Shown here piece after piece: positions 53,466-62,708 of a DNA stretch of 64,000 nt. Position 1 is the first letter of the stretch, and the number at the start of each line of letters is the position of its first letter. The notes under the pieces were generated by a model that saw only the letters and a program-made list of their open reading frames with translations, did no database searches and was not told where the DNA came from. The stretch is taken from positions 124,001-188,000 of the forward strand of contig NZ_FXYD01000003.1 in the NCBI RefSeq assembly GCF_900185015.1, written 5' to 3'. The position numbers and the translations under genes were made by a program. Source of the DNA: Octadecabacter ascidiaceicola (GTDB lineage Bacteria; Pseudomonadota; Alphaproteobacteria; Rhodobacterales; Rhodobacteraceae).

Positions 53466-55353
53466 TTTTGACATCCTGATCTGTTGCTTCAATCTCGTCG
53501 GATTGGTGTAGGTTCACGCCCAGATGCTTCAACACATCATCGTCAAACCAGTTCTCTTTGTAGGCTTTCATCGGGTGCATATTTTCGACGAACACAAGCT
53601 GGGAATCTGGATGCAGGCGCATCAGTTCATCAGGAAACGCAAGCTTGCGCTGAGTGGCGCTTGTATTGGACGTAAAGGTTGTTGTTTCAGTTCTTGAACG
53701 CTTGCCATTGGCATCTGTAGCCATTGCAAACGCATCCGCCACAGATGATCCAAAATTCCAGACAGTTTTCTCACCACAGAGGGCAGAGAAATATTCAGCG
53801 GTCTTTTGATCAGAGGACCCGAAATAGTTCACCATGCCAGCGTTGGCGATGAAGGATTGCCAGCCCTTATCATAGACGCGTTCAAGCTGGCTAAGGTCTT
53901 GGACAATGGCCCAAAGCTGCATTCCAAATCCAGCCATCAGCCCGTAAGCCTGTTCAACCATCGTCAAACGCCCAAGAGCTGCGAACTCATCCAAGACAAA
54001 CAAAACGGGTTTCTTCGGCTTGATCTGGATGTTGCGGGCATTGACGGTAATGGCCTGCTGGATCAAAAGGCGCAGCCAACGGCTGAAGGTGTTGAGGCGG
54101 TCCGCAGGAAGAACCAGATAGATCGTGATTGGCTTTGTTTTGAGGTCTTCGAACTTGAAACTAGATGAAATCAAGCTGCTCCGCAGGCGTTCACTATCCA
54201 GAAAGTGGGTATGGGCTTGCGCCGAGGCAAAAACGTTGGCCAGCAATTTCTCTTCTTTTTGCAGACAACGCGCCCCCGTGCTCTGCACAATGTGATGCCT
54301 TGAAGTCAGCATGTGTTCGAAGAATTTCCTGAGCGTTTTGCCGTCCATCAGCAACAACTCACGAACGCGCCCTAAGTGCCGCCGACCATCTTCGGCAGGG
54401 TCGGTTGCAACATACAGAATGATGCCGTGCAGGAGTGCTTTGGCTTCTTCATCCCAGAACGCATCACTGCTTGTATTAGGCAAGATCAACGCATCGGCGA
54501 GGATCATCGCGTTTTCAGTTATGTCGGGATCGCCGTCTTGCAGCCAATCCAAGGGGTTGAACGCGGATGCATCATCTGTTGAACGCACATCCCCTTGCGA
54601 GCTAACAACAAAAACATCATCCGTTTCAGCGTCTTCTTTCACCAAATCCAAATCAACGATCCCCCAAGGATCAACGATATGAACCTCATGGCCCATTTTC
54701 ATGCGCTGCTTGGCGGTGATCATGGCGTTTTCGCCTTTGGGATCGATCACCAGCATTGACCCCTCATAGGTCAGCAGATTGGGAATGATCTGCGTGGTGC
54801 CTTTGCCCGAACGTGTCGGCGCAATGGTCAGAAGATGACGATCCCCCTTATAGGAAATCCACTCAAAATTCTCTTTTCCAAGGCACTGACCAAAACGGAT
54901 ACCGTCGTCATTAAGCACTTTGTGCTTTGCAAGATCATCCATGGTTGCCCAGCGACTTGATCCAAATGTGTCGGGCGGGTTGAACCATGATTGCGTCGCG
55001 CGTTTAAGCCAATGGCCGAGGGCAACAAAGAAACCAATAATGGCAACGACACTGGTGGCGCTCCAACCAAGTGAGCCATTCAGCATTAGGGCCGCAGCCA
55101 ATAAAACGGCCCCCGCGCACCACAACAAAATGTGTCGTACACCCTTTGCACTAGGTGAGAAAAACCACCCCAAAACAAACCCACACGCGGAAGCCAGCAA
55201 AATCATAATTATCTTGGACAGAGTGAGGGCGAGGGACAGGTTTTGACTGCCCAGCACTGAGATTCCAACCATCGGGAAGATGACAAACAGGCACAAAAAC
55301 AGCCCACCCAGTGCCACCGCAGGCAGTGCGTATGGGGTCTTTTTCCAATCCAT
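53458..55353 (-). CDS. traG: Type IV coupling protein VirD4/TraG
   Basis: 631 residues. Several N-terminal membrane helices (about 7-110) precede a cytoplasmic ATPase with Walker A APTRSGKGTTQIIPNLLTY and Walker B VLFVLDEFAALGRL, followed by the Q-rich segment MQLWAIVQDLSQLERVY. It links the relaxase-DNA complex to a conjugative secretion channel. The gene is 18 bases downstream of the relaxase. No channel genes are in the window, so it must use one encoded elsewhere. Confidence 0.92.
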   Translation of the reverse strand: MDWKKTPYALPAVALGGLFLCLFVIFPMVGISVLGSQNLSLALTLSKIIMILLASACGFVLGWFFSPSAKGVRHILLWCAGAVLLAAALMLNGSLGWSATSVVAIIGFFVALGHWLKRATQSWFNPPDTFGSSRWATMDDLAKHKVLNDDGIRFGQCLGKENFEWISYKGDRHLLTIAPTRSGKGTTQIIPNLLTYEGSMLVIDPKGENAMITAKQRMKMGHEVHIVDPWGIVDLDLVKEDAETDDVFVVSSQGDVRSTDDASAFNPLDWLQDGDPDITENAMILADALILPNTSSDAFWDEEAKALLHGIILYVATDPAEDGRRHLGRVRELLLMDGKTLRKFFEHMLTSRHHIVQSTGARCLQKEEKLLANVFASAQAHTHFLDSERLRSSLISSSFKFEDLKTKPITIYLVLPADRLNTFSRWLRLLIQQAITVNARNIQIKPKKPVLFVLDEFAALGRLTMVEQAYGLMAGFGMQLWAIVQDLSQLERVYDKGWQSFIANAGMVNYFGSSDQKTAEYFSALCGEKTVWNFGSSVADAFAMATDANGKRSRTETTTFTSNTSATQRKLAFPDELMRLHPDSQLVFVENMHPMKAYKENWFDDDVLKHLGVNLHQSDEIEATDQDVKND

Positions 55354-55371
55354 GAAAGATATTCCTTATTG

Positions 55372-56640
55372 CTATAGCGACAGGTCAGGGCCGCGTGTGC
55401 GGGAGCGTTCCCGATGGGGAGAATGTGAGTGCTTAGTCTTGAGCGTTTGCCTGATCTTCTGGGCCATCAAGTTGCGTTCTTTGATGTGTTTGCGTCGGAG
55501 TTTTTGAAACTCTCGCTGCAAGGTGCGACGTTCCTTGATTTGTTCGACGACCATGAAATCGCGCTGATCCTGATCCCGTTTTGCAGCCTTGCGGGCATCC
55601 ATCTCGTTTTGCTGGCGAATGGATTTGCCCTTGCCTGTGAGGCGGTCAAACAGGCCGCGCAGGCCCTTATTCAGGCGGTCAGAACGAACCTTGGTTTCTT
55701 CCGCCCAACGCGCTTTTTGCCCAGTTTTGAGCTTCTGGCGCTCGTCGCGGTGTGCCGTGTTCATATCGCGCAGATTGTCGCGCAGTGGATCAAGATCGTT
55801 GTTCTGGCGGTCTTTGATCTGCCCGATATAGCCACGCATTTGATCCGATACTTTGGATCGAAGTTCGGATTGTGTTTCATCGACAGAGGGTAGCTTTTCG
55901 GGCGAACCAAGCTTGGCATTCACATCTTTGGTTTTAAGGCCCGTCCATTTGGCAATCGAATGAACGTTGCCATCAACATCCAAAGCCACGAAACCACGAC
56001 GATCACCACGGGCGAGAAAATAGCCGCGATCTTCAAGCGCATTCTTAAAGCCGATCTGGCTGTCGCAGCGTTCCCATGCTTGCTGAAACGTCTGTTTGAC
56101 TTCACGCGGATCAAGCCCTTGGCGCTTGGCCTGTTGCCATTCTTCCAGTGTGAAGTTCAGTGGTGATTTGTTGCCATAGGTCGCCAATCCATCAGGCAGT
56201 ACCCAACCATGATCGAGAAACAGATCACGCGACAAATCCCGCAATTTGTTTTTGAAATGCGGAAGGTTGATGGCCTTCATTTCATCCACGTCGATGCGCG
56301 ACCACACCACATGGGCGTGGCGACGACCTTCTTTTTCATGCACGACAATCGCGCGGGGCTGATCACTCAGTCCCAACTGTTGCTCTGCACGGTCTGCTGC
56401 CTCAAGGAAGTCCTGTTCGGTGGCGATATAATCCTGTGGTGGGTTTAAACTGAGAGAAAACATGAATTGCTTACATTGGGTTGCCTTGGAAATTGCGTGC
56501 ATCTCTTTGAGCGCACCATGAAGTTGATCAGATGAAAAATCACGCAACTCTAAGCATGACACATGATCATTGTCACGATCATTCAGCAGATGATCTGCCA
56601 ATGCCTTTGCACCACTACGTTGTGAGCCTTTGAGGATCAT
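55372..56640 (-). CDS. Relaxase/mobilisation nuclease
   Basis: 422 residues from the ATG at 56640, which overlaps the mobC-like stop as TAATG. The N-terminal relaxase domain has GSQRSGAKALADHLLN, FMFSLSLNPPQDYIATEQDF and the metal-binding HEKEGRRHAHVVWSRID with the HxH pair. The C-terminal 150 residues are a highly charged coiled coil. It nicks at oriT and leads the strand into the recipient. An ordinary alphaproteobacterial mobile-element relaxase of the PF03432 type. Confidence 0.9.
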   Translation of the reverse strand: MILKGSQRSGAKALADHLLNDRDNDHVSCLELRDFSSDQLHGALKEMHAISKATQCKQFMFSLSLNPPQDYIATEQDFLEAADRAEQQLGLSDQPRAIVVHEKEGRRHAHVVWSRIDVDEMKAINLPHFKNKLRDLSRDLFLDHGWVLPDGLATYGNKSPLNFTLEEWQQAKRQGLDPREVKQTFQQAWERCDSQIGFKNALEDRGYFLARGDRRGFVALDVDGNVHSIAKWTGLKTKDVNAKLGSPEKLPSVDETQSELRSKVSDQMRGYIGQIKDRQNNDLDPLRDNLRDMNTAHRDERQKLKTGQKARWAEETKVRSDRLNKGLRGLFDRLTGKGKSIRQQNEMDARKAAKRDQDQRDFMVVEQIKERRTLQREFQKLRRKHIKERNLMAQKIRQTLKTKHSHSPHRERSRTRGPDLSL

Positions 56641-56993
56641 TACTTCACCCCCAAGGCTTCCATCAATGTCGCCCGCATCCATGCCACTTCGGCCACGGCG
56701 CGTTTGAGGTCTTCTTCCAGTTCAGGATCGACGATCAACGTACCCTGATTGAGATGCTTGGCGATCTGGTTGAGGTTGTTGGCTTGACGTGTTTGCCCCA
56801 AACGCGCCAGCACTTCAGCCAATAACTGTTGCTCCGCAACAGGTGGTTTCTGTCGCTTCCGATATTTCGGAGCTTCAGCGGCAAAAACCACTGATTTGAT
56901 ATAAGACGCTAGCGGCATGGCCCCAGCTTGGGCTTCAAGCTGAGACCGTTCCTCTGGGGTCAGCCTTAACGAAAACGGTGCGAGGCGGCTCAT
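56640..56993 (-). CDS. MobC-like mobilisation accessory protein
   Basis: 117 residues. PFSLRLTPEERSQLEAQAGAMPLASYIKSVVF is a ribbon-helix-helix start, and TRQANNLNQIAKHLNQGTL is the NLNQIA motif of MobC proteins. It assists strand separation and relaxase loading at oriT. Overlaps the relaxase (TAATG) and the upstream gene (ATGA). Confidence 0.88.
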   Translation of the reverse strand: MSRLAPFSLRLTPEERSQLEAQAGAMPLASYIKSVVFAAEAPKYRKRQKPPVAEQQLLAEVLARLGQTRQANNLNQIAKHLNQGTLIVDPELEEDLKRAVAEVAWMRATLMEALGVK

Positions 56994-57304
56994 GGGCGTG
57001 GCCCTCGCAACTTAGGACGCTTGGTGGTGTTATGCGCCTCATCAGATGTGCCCCGATCCAAAGATCGTAACTTGTGGGCAACTTCAGGATCGGACTGTAA
57101 ATAACGTTCCCAATCCTCTAGATTTTCAAGCAAGGCATTTGGGTCAATGGGTTCTACGAATTCTTCCGCAAGTGCACCATAAACCCCCAAAACGATCGCC
57201 GTCGCAAACCACTGGTATTCCTTTCGGGCCTTCTCCGTCGCAATTGCCGCTTTTGAGCCTTTTCTGCTCGCATGTGTGTTGTTAAGCTTTGCGAACGCTA
57301 GCAA
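56990..57304 (-). CDS. Hypothetical protein, first gene of the mobilisation operon
   Basis: About 104 residues, with no ATG; the frame opens at a TTG at 57304, so the start is uncertain. It has a basic N-terminus (ASRKGSKAAIATEKARKEYQ), a possible membrane or buried helix (WFATAIVLGVYGALAEEF) and an acidic then basic tail. It overlaps mobC by 4 bases. Unknown; probably a mobilisation accessory. An oriT would be expected close by, but none was identified. Confidence 0.6.
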   Translation of the reverse strand: MLAFAKLNNTHASRKGSKAAIATEKARKEYQWFATAIVLGVYGALAEEFVEPIDPNALLENLEDWERYLQSDPEVAHKLRSLDRGTSDEAHNTTKRPKLRGPRP

Positions 57305-57328
57305 GAAATCAAACGGGTGGAACGATCA

Positions 57329-58066
57329 ATGCCGCATTCTCTGGAAATCGACAGCACTGAAGTCCATCTCAATATGTTCGCAGGCCATGACAATGGCCGC
57401 ATCCGTCGGTTAGAAAACGGTCGTTACATGGCCGAAGTTCTGTATCCGGTTTTCAAGCCGAAAACTGTTATCGATCTTGGGTGTGGGCTTGGGTTTTTTC
57501 TAAAAGCAATGGCCAACGAGGGCTCAACGGTAACTGCAGTCGACAACGATTGGGTCAAAGATCTGCAAACAGAAGTCCCGAAAGACTCCTACGTTTTTCA
57601 TGATCTAAATGAGCCATTCAAAAGTCGGAAACGCTACGCTTTAGCCACCTCGTTTGAAGTTGCAGAGCACCTTAAACCGGAACGCAGCGAAAGCTTTGTG
57701 GACGACTTGTGTGAGCTATCAAATACCGTCGCGTTTTCTGCTGCGATCCCCGGTCAAGGTGGTAGCGGTCACATCAATCTGCGCTGGCAATCAGATTGGG
57801 TAGAGATGTTCGCCGACCGTGGCTACCGCTGCTATGATGCAATCCGGCCAGAGATTTCGAACAAAGAACACTCGTACTTCTGGTTCCGACAAAACGCATT
57901 TCTGTTCATCAAAGATGGAACACGTGTCCCCGCGAGCGTCGCTGGCCGTGAAATCACCGCGGATGCGGCCAACCAAGTCTGCCGAAATCTTTACAATCGG
58001 CAAGTCAAACGGATGAGGGCACGCATACTTAAACTTCAAGAGCGGATCAAAGAGCTAGAAGCATAA
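57329..58066 (+). CDS. SAM-dependent methyltransferase, class I
   Basis: 245 residues from the ATG at 57329 with GGTGG upstream; a GTG at 57317 is possible. VIDLGCGLGFFLKAMANEGS is motif I, VTAVDNDWV the acidic strand 2, and ATSFEVAEHLKPE with AFSAAIPGQGGSGHINLRWQSDW follow the pattern of methyltransferases acting on small molecules or sugars. The last 40 residues form a basic coiled coil. Substrate unknown. It diverges from the mobilisation operon and could be island cargo or flanking chromosome. Confidence 0.85.
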   Translation: MPHSLEIDSTEVHLNMFAGHDNGRIRRLENGRYMAEVLYPVFKPKTVIDLGCGLGFFLKAMANEGSTVTAVDNDWVKDLQTEVPKDSYVFHDLNEPFKSRKRYALATSFEVAEHLKPERSESFVDDLCELSNTVAFSAAIPGQGGSGHINLRWQSDWVEMFADRGYRCYDAIRPEISNKEHSYFWFRQNAFLFIKDGTRVPASVAGREITADAANQVCRNLYNRQVKRMRARILKLQERIKELEA

Positions 58067-58082
58067 CCTGCGGCGCCCGCCG

Positions 58083-59675
58083 CTACGTTTGCTTCAGCCA
58101 ACCTTTGTAGTGCACCAGCGTCGCACCGGTTGGGGCCTTCAGCAGCACGTCAAAGTGAAATACCCCTTCGATATCAACCTCAGAAGCGATGCTTTGGGGT
58201 AGCATGAACCGCGGGATCGGGATGAAACCCAACCGACCTCGTTTTACTGGGAAATGCAATGCGCCGTTTCGGACATTGAGGTCTAGTTCAAACGTCAAGG
58301 CGCCGAAACGCTCGGTCATCACATGATCATTAGGGCAAAGGTAGGATTTAAAAACCCGCGTCCCAAATCGCCGCAGCCATCTTTCTCCACGACCATCAGG
58401 GATTTTCTTGACCTCGACTTCAATGCTTTGTTGAGTTGGTGGAAACCCGAACAAGAGTGCGGCGACACGCGCGAGAACACCTGTGCCGCGTGTCACACTC
58501 GCCATCCCTTTAAAGGCGCGCGGCGTTACGGCGTTGTGCGTGGCTTTGATCGGGTCAGGCAAAATGTCAAATGATGCACCAAGAACCTGCCTGAAGATGG
58601 GAACGTCTGCGGCTTGTGTTCGTTCGGTTTCGATATCGAGGCCTTCAAAGCACGCCTCAACTTGCGCTAACGGGATTAACGAAAGCGCCGGGCCCGCGCC
58701 CGCATTTAAGGCGGACATATTACGGCACGCCGCGCGGATCGCGATGGTGGGTGTGTAAGGGCCATCACCGTTTTCAGCCCGCATAACCCATTTCTTACGA
58801 ATGAACCCATCACCTTGTGGCACTGTCACTTCGACAATCATACCGCCGCGATCCGTTCCAAACGGTTCGAGGGCCTTCGCACCAGCCATCATTAACGAGA
58901 CGAACCAATTCGGGATGCCAAACCCCAGTTTGCTGCGAAGAAATGACAACACACCAAGCCCATACCGCATAACGCCAAGCTCTAGCCCCGCGCGAAAGCT
59001 GACGTTTGGACAGTCGAAATGATCGGGGAACAATCGCTGATCAGGCACTTCGATGCGCCAACCTTGGCGTTTGTACTCGCCCATATTGTAGGATTTAGGT
59101 TCTGACCACGAACGCACGGATTGTTTCTGCCCGCTTTGCACTTCGCTATAGTTCATCCCTGTTTGATTGAGGATGCTCTCCACGACAGCCCGCCCGCGCG
59201 GGGCCTTGTTGCCGGGAAGAATTGCAGTTTCGATCATCAGTGGAGTTTGCCCAGCGCAGAGCGCCTCGACAGCTGACGAAGACACTGCCGGTACCGAAGA
59301 CATGCCCGATGCGACGGTTACACCAGCGGCCTTTGCGGCCTCATCAAGCGCACCTATACCCTGACAAAACTCGGCATTGTCGCAGAGATCAAAGTAATGC
59401 ACCCCTGCACCGATAGCAGCCTCGGCAATCCGGTACGGATCATCTCCATATGCATGAAACGGGCCCGCGGCATCAGCGATCACATCGTAGCGTTCAAAAC
59501 CCGAAAGAGGTCCATCGCGATCAAATTCCTGATGGGTAAACTCGATCATTTCAGTTGCGAATTGGGGGTTCGGCTTTCGCCTGCTGGCGATTGTCACCTC
59601 ATGCCCATCGCGCGCCAGTAGCTCGCACAGGCGCGAGCCGAACATTCCTGTACCGCCAATCACAAGTACCTTCAT
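58083..59675 (-). CDS. Saccharopine dehydrogenase-like NAD(P)-binding protein with DUF4166 domain
   Basis: 530 residues from the ATG at 59675. VLVIGGTGMFGSRLCELLARDGHEVTIASR is a Rossmann NAD(P)-binding start, and the first 350 residues follow the saccharopine dehydrogenase (SDR-like trans-acting) pattern. The C-terminal 180 residues (FRQVLGASFDILPDPIKATH ... RGTGVLARVAALLFGFP ... ERFGALTFELDLNV ... EVDIEGVFHFDVLLKAPTG) match DUF4166. True lysine metabolism is unlikely; a lipid- or membrane-associated reductase is possible. Its start overlaps the DCC-family gene (ATGA). Confidence 0.85.
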   Translation of the reverse strand: MKVLVIGGTGMFGSRLCELLARDGHEVTIASRRKPNPQFATEMIEFTHQEFDRDGPLSGFERYDVIADAAGPFHAYGDDPYRIAEAAIGAGVHYFDLCDNAEFCQGIGALDEAAKAAGVTVASGMSSVPAVSSSAVEALCAGQTPLMIETAILPGNKAPRGRAVVESILNQTGMNYSEVQSGQKQSVRSWSEPKSYNMGEYKRQGWRIEVPDQRLFPDHFDCPNVSFRAGLELGVMRYGLGVLSFLRSKLGFGIPNWFVSLMMAGAKALEPFGTDRGGMIVEVTVPQGDGFIRKKWVMRAENGDGPYTPTIAIRAACRNMSALNAGAGPALSLIPLAQVEACFEGLDIETERTQAADVPIFRQVLGASFDILPDPIKATHNAVTPRAFKGMASVTRGTGVLARVAALLFGFPPTQQSIEVEVKKIPDGRGERWLRRFGTRVFKSYLCPNDHVMTERFGALTFELDLNVRNGALHFPVKRGRLGFIPIPRFMLPQSIASEVDIEGVFHFDVLLKAPTGATLVHYKGWLKQT

Positions 59676-60085
59676 GGCAGCAACCTCGCCTTTAGGCCTT
59701 CGTCGGGGATGTCGCACATTTCGGCACGGCCAAACATGGTATACCGATTGCGCGCGACGCGGGCATACATCCAGTCGCGTGCAGATTTCGGAAAAATCTT
59801 GAGCCAAACCAGAAACCATCCAATCCCACCGGTGCGACGACCCAGCCGAATAACTGCCTCAAGATCACGGGTAACGCTTCCGTCTTCCTCAATGAACAAC
59901 CACGAATCCGGATCAAGCGGGTCGAGCCCGTGTTCCATCATCAACGCAGTTCCGGTTTCACCTTGAATAGGAGCAATTTTGATCGTCCCGCTCTTGTCCA
60001 ATCGATGAACCATCTTCGCGCCAAATGCACAAAGCGCACATGTGCCATCCATCACAGCAATCGCATGGGTCGCTTGGTTCATCAT
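59672..60085 (-). CDS. DCC-family (DUF393) thiol-disulfide-like protein
   Basis: 137 residues, or 136 from the second Met. VMDGTCALCAFGAKMVHRLDK carries the DGxCxLC motif of the DCC family, and YARVARNRYTMFGRAEMC the RYxxFG end. These proteins resemble thioredoxins but their reaction is unknown. Translationally coupled to the saccharopine dehydrogenase-like gene, suggesting a shared pathway. Confidence 0.88.
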   Translation of the reverse strand: MMNQATHAIAVMDGTCALCAFGAKMVHRLDKSGTIKIAPIQGETGTALMMEHGLDPLDPDSWLFIEEDGSVTRDLEAVIRLGRRTGGIGWFLVWLKIFPKSARDWMYARVARNRYTMFGRAEMCDIPDEGLKARLLP

Positions 60086-60113
60086 GATCCCTTCATGTTG
60101 CTTGATATATAAA

Positions 60114-60141
60114 CGAAAAACGCCGCCCTGACAGGGCGGCG
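60114..60141 (-). terminator. Terminator of the acyl-CoA synthetase gene
   Basis: Reading leftward, a 9-bp perfect stem (CGCCGCCCT with AGGGCGGCG) with a 3-base loop is followed by TTTTTCG. It is 26 bases after the stop codon at 60167. Confidence 0.88.
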
Positions 60142-60166
60142 CTTCGTCTCGCGTATTGAGATTTCC

Positions 60167-62062
60167 TTATGCCACCCAAACCCAAGGGCGCGTGAACGAA
60201 CCGAGTGCAGCAGTGACCTGCTCATCGGTGGCATCACCTGTTTTGGCGATATGCGCAACGAGGCCAAGTTTCTTGTCCTCAACGACAGAAGTAACCTGCG
60301 CCGCAACACCCGCCTTGTCCAACGTGGCGTTGTAGATCCGTGTAATAGAAGACTTACGCAGGTCAGGTTTGAAGATTTTCCCCACGGCTGTTTTGGGCAG
60401 CTCGTCCATGATTTCGAGGTATTTGGGGTAAGCCGCGCGTTCATGGATATGCTTCTTTGCGTATTCCATCAGCTCGTCCACGGTAACTGTCGCGCCGTCG
60501 GTCAATTCAACGAACGCAGCAGGGACTTCGCCGGCATGGGCATCGGGCTGACCGATTGCACCCGCAAAGGCCACTTGCGCATGTCCGGCAAGCGCTTCTT
60601 CGATTTCCGCAGGATCAATATTGTGCCCACCACGAATGATCAGATCTTTCGCGCGCCCCGTGATCCAAAGGTAGCCGTCCGCATCAATGCGCCCCAGATC
60701 ACCCGTACGCAGATAGCGGCGGGTCTGAACGTTTGCACCCGGATAAAACAGATCCGCGTTCTTGGCTTCTTCGGTATATGTGTGCCCCTCGTAAACACCT
60801 GGCGAGTTCACACAAATTTCGCCGATCTCGTCCGTGCCGACATCGAGATGCGTGTGCGGATCAATGATGCGCACTTTTGTATACGGGAATGGAATACCGA
60901 TTGAACCGACCTTCTTTTCACCTTCGGGCGGGTTGATGGACACCAGACACGTAGCCTCTGTCAGGCCATAGCCTTCGCAAATGGTCACACCAGCGGCGGC
61001 TTCGAACTTTTTATACAGCTCAAGTGGCAGAGGGGCGGAGCCACAGAATGCCAAGCGAAGCGTAGAGATGTCTGCATTCACTGGGCGTTGCATCAGTGCC
61101 GACATCGCTGTCGGAACTGTAATCATGAACGTCACCTTGTGGCGCTCTACCAGCTTCCAGAAATTATCGAACACCCCGTCCCCGCGATAACCTTGCGGTG
61201 TCGGGAACACAATATGCGCACCCGAGCCAAGCGACGCACCAAGCGAAACGATGGTCGCAAACACGTGGAACAATGGCAGCGGACAGATCAGAATGTCTTC
61301 GGGCTCAAACAGCAGATGATCGCCAAGCCATGAATTGTAGATGATGCCGGAATTGCGGTGCTGCGCGACCTTAGGCATGCCCGTCGTACCACCCGTGTGG
61401 AAATAGGCCGCGACGCGGTCTTCTTTTGGGTCCTCAAACGTCAGCGTCGTGGGCTGACTGGCGATTGATTTGTTGAAATCGATAACGCGCGCGCCATGGT
61501 TGACCTGCACCTTCGGGCGGATCAGCGGCACGATCAGTTTCTTGATGCCACCGATGTATTTCAACAGATCGACCTCTACGACGGTCTTAACGTTTGGCGC
61601 GTGGTCCACGGCTTCAGCGGCCTTTTGCGCGACATCCGTTTTCGGGAATGCCTTTAGCGTCACGAGGACTTTAGCCCCTGTTTCTTTCAGGATCGCACCA
61701 ATCTGGTCTGCATCTAAAAGCGGGTTAATCGGGTTTACGATACCGGCCACCGTACCGCCTAGATAGGTCAGCACCGTTTCCATCGAATTTGGCAGAAGAA
61801 ACGCGACAACATCATCTGATCCGACACCAAGTTCACGGAAAAGGTTCGCAGTCTGCGCCACTTTGCCCTGAAGGTCAGACCAGCTCAGCGTTTCAGACGG
61901 ATCCTTTTCGCCAGAAAACATTTGGAATGTCACTGCGTCGCGATTTGGAAATTTCTCCGCATTGCGGCCTAACTGTGCCCAGACAGAATGTGCGGCGCCG
62001 CGATCATCCCAGGTCATCTCATCTTCAATCGCATTGCGATCAGCCATAGATGCAAACGTCAT
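60167..62062 (-). CDS. Acyl-CoA synthetase (AMP-forming)
   Basis: 631 residues of the ANL superfamily. AAYFHTGGTTGMPKVAQH is the P-loop, EGYGLTEATC the adenine-binding motif, YLRTGDLGRIDADGYLWITGRAKDLIIRGGHNIDPAEIEEAL the hinge region, and PKTAVGKIFK holds the catalytic lysine. It activates a fatty or other carboxylic acid with CoA. Chain-length preference cannot be told. A single-gene unit with its own terminator. Confidence 0.9.
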   Translation of the reverse strand: MTFASMADRNAIEDEMTWDDRGAAHSVWAQLGRNAEKFPNRDAVTFQMFSGEKDPSETLSWSDLQGKVAQTANLFRELGVGSDDVVAFLLPNSMETVLTYLGGTVAGIVNPINPLLDADQIGAILKETGAKVLVTLKAFPKTDVAQKAAEAVDHAPNVKTVVEVDLLKYIGGIKKLIVPLIRPKVQVNHGARVIDFNKSIASQPTTLTFEDPKEDRVAAYFHTGGTTGMPKVAQHRNSGIIYNSWLGDHLLFEPEDILICPLPLFHVFATIVSLGASLGSGAHIVFPTPQGYRGDGVFDNFWKLVERHKVTFMITVPTAMSALMQRPVNADISTLRLAFCGSAPLPLELYKKFEAAAGVTICEGYGLTEATCLVSINPPEGEKKVGSIGIPFPYTKVRIIDPHTHLDVGTDEIGEICVNSPGVYEGHTYTEEAKNADLFYPGANVQTRRYLRTGDLGRIDADGYLWITGRAKDLIIRGGHNIDPAEIEEALAGHAQVAFAGAIGQPDAHAGEVPAAFVELTDGATVTVDELMEYAKKHIHERAAYPKYLEIMDELPKTAVGKIFKPDLRKSSITRIYNATLDKAGVAAQVTSVVEDKKLGLVAHIAKTGDATDEQVTAALGSFTRPWVWVA

Positions 62063-62160
62063 CGCTCGCTCCTCCCGATATAATTGTTCCGCCCCTGCGG
62101 GCAGTTTCCCTGTTTAGTAGGATGTGGTGGATTGCCGCGCCGCGCAAGACTAACGCTACG

Positions 62161-62195
62161 AAAAAGGGCCGCTCCAGAACTGTCTGGAGCGACCC
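62161..62195 (-). terminator. Terminator of the BON-LysM gene
   Basis: Reading leftward, GGG-CGCTCCAGA pairs with TCTGGAGCG-CCC (one mismatch), 4-base loop, then TTTTTCG. It is 30 bases after the stop codon. Confidence 0.88.
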
Positions 62196-62224
62196 TCATG
62201 CAAACAGAGAACTCGTAACTAACC

Positions 62225-62635
62225 TTAGTCTTCCTGCGGAATCCGCAATACTTGACCCGGATAAATCTTGTCCGGGTGGCTCAGCATTGGTTTGTTCGCT
62301 TCGAAAATCTTCATGTAGTCATTGGCGCTACCAAGGGTTTTCTTCGCGATTGCGGACAGGTTGTCGCCTTTTTCCACAGTGTGGAAAACCGCGCCGTCGT
62401 CGCTGTCATCTTCGACTTCAGCAACACCTTCAACGTTACCAACAGCAAGAATGATCTTTTCACGGGCTTCCTTGGAAACCGCTTTGCCTTTGATTTTGAC
62501 TTTGTCGCCTTCAACAGAAATGTCGAGACCTTCGGCGTCCAAACCAAGGTCCGCGACTTCTTTGTTCAGTGCTTCAGCAGTTGGTTCACCAGCAACATCT
62601 TTGCCAGATTTTTTCCAAAAATTAAACAGACCCAT
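62225..62635 (-). CDS. BON-LysM protein (Kbp/YgaU-like)
   Basis: 136 residues. An N-terminal BON domain (about 25-75: LDISVEGDKVKIKGKAVSKEAREKIILAVGNVEGV) is followed by an acidic linker and a LysM domain (FHTVEKGDNLSAIAKKTLGSANDYMKIFEANKPML ... YPGQVLRIP). This matches E. coli Kbp, a cytoplasmic potassium-binding protein; no signal peptide is present here either. Potassium sensing is therefore the best guess, though many homologues are annotated as peptidoglycan-binding. Confidence 0.9.
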   Translation of the reverse strand: MGLFNFWKKSGKDVAGEPTAEALNKEVADLGLDAEGLDISVEGDKVKIKGKAVSKEAREKIILAVGNVEGVAEVEDDSDDGAVFHTVEKGDNLSAIAKKTLGSANDYMKIFEANKPMLSHPDKIYPGQVLRIPQED

Positions 62636-62708
62636 CTTTGTTCTCCCCTAAGAATGGTGTTCGTATTGGGGTGAACTTGGCGTTCTCGTCAGCATTCCTC
62701 AAGGGGAA

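Noticed and set aside
57270-57330. oriT next to the mobilisation genes
   Set aside because: The gap between divergent genes is only about 24 bases and no inverted repeat plus nic-like sequence could be recognised.
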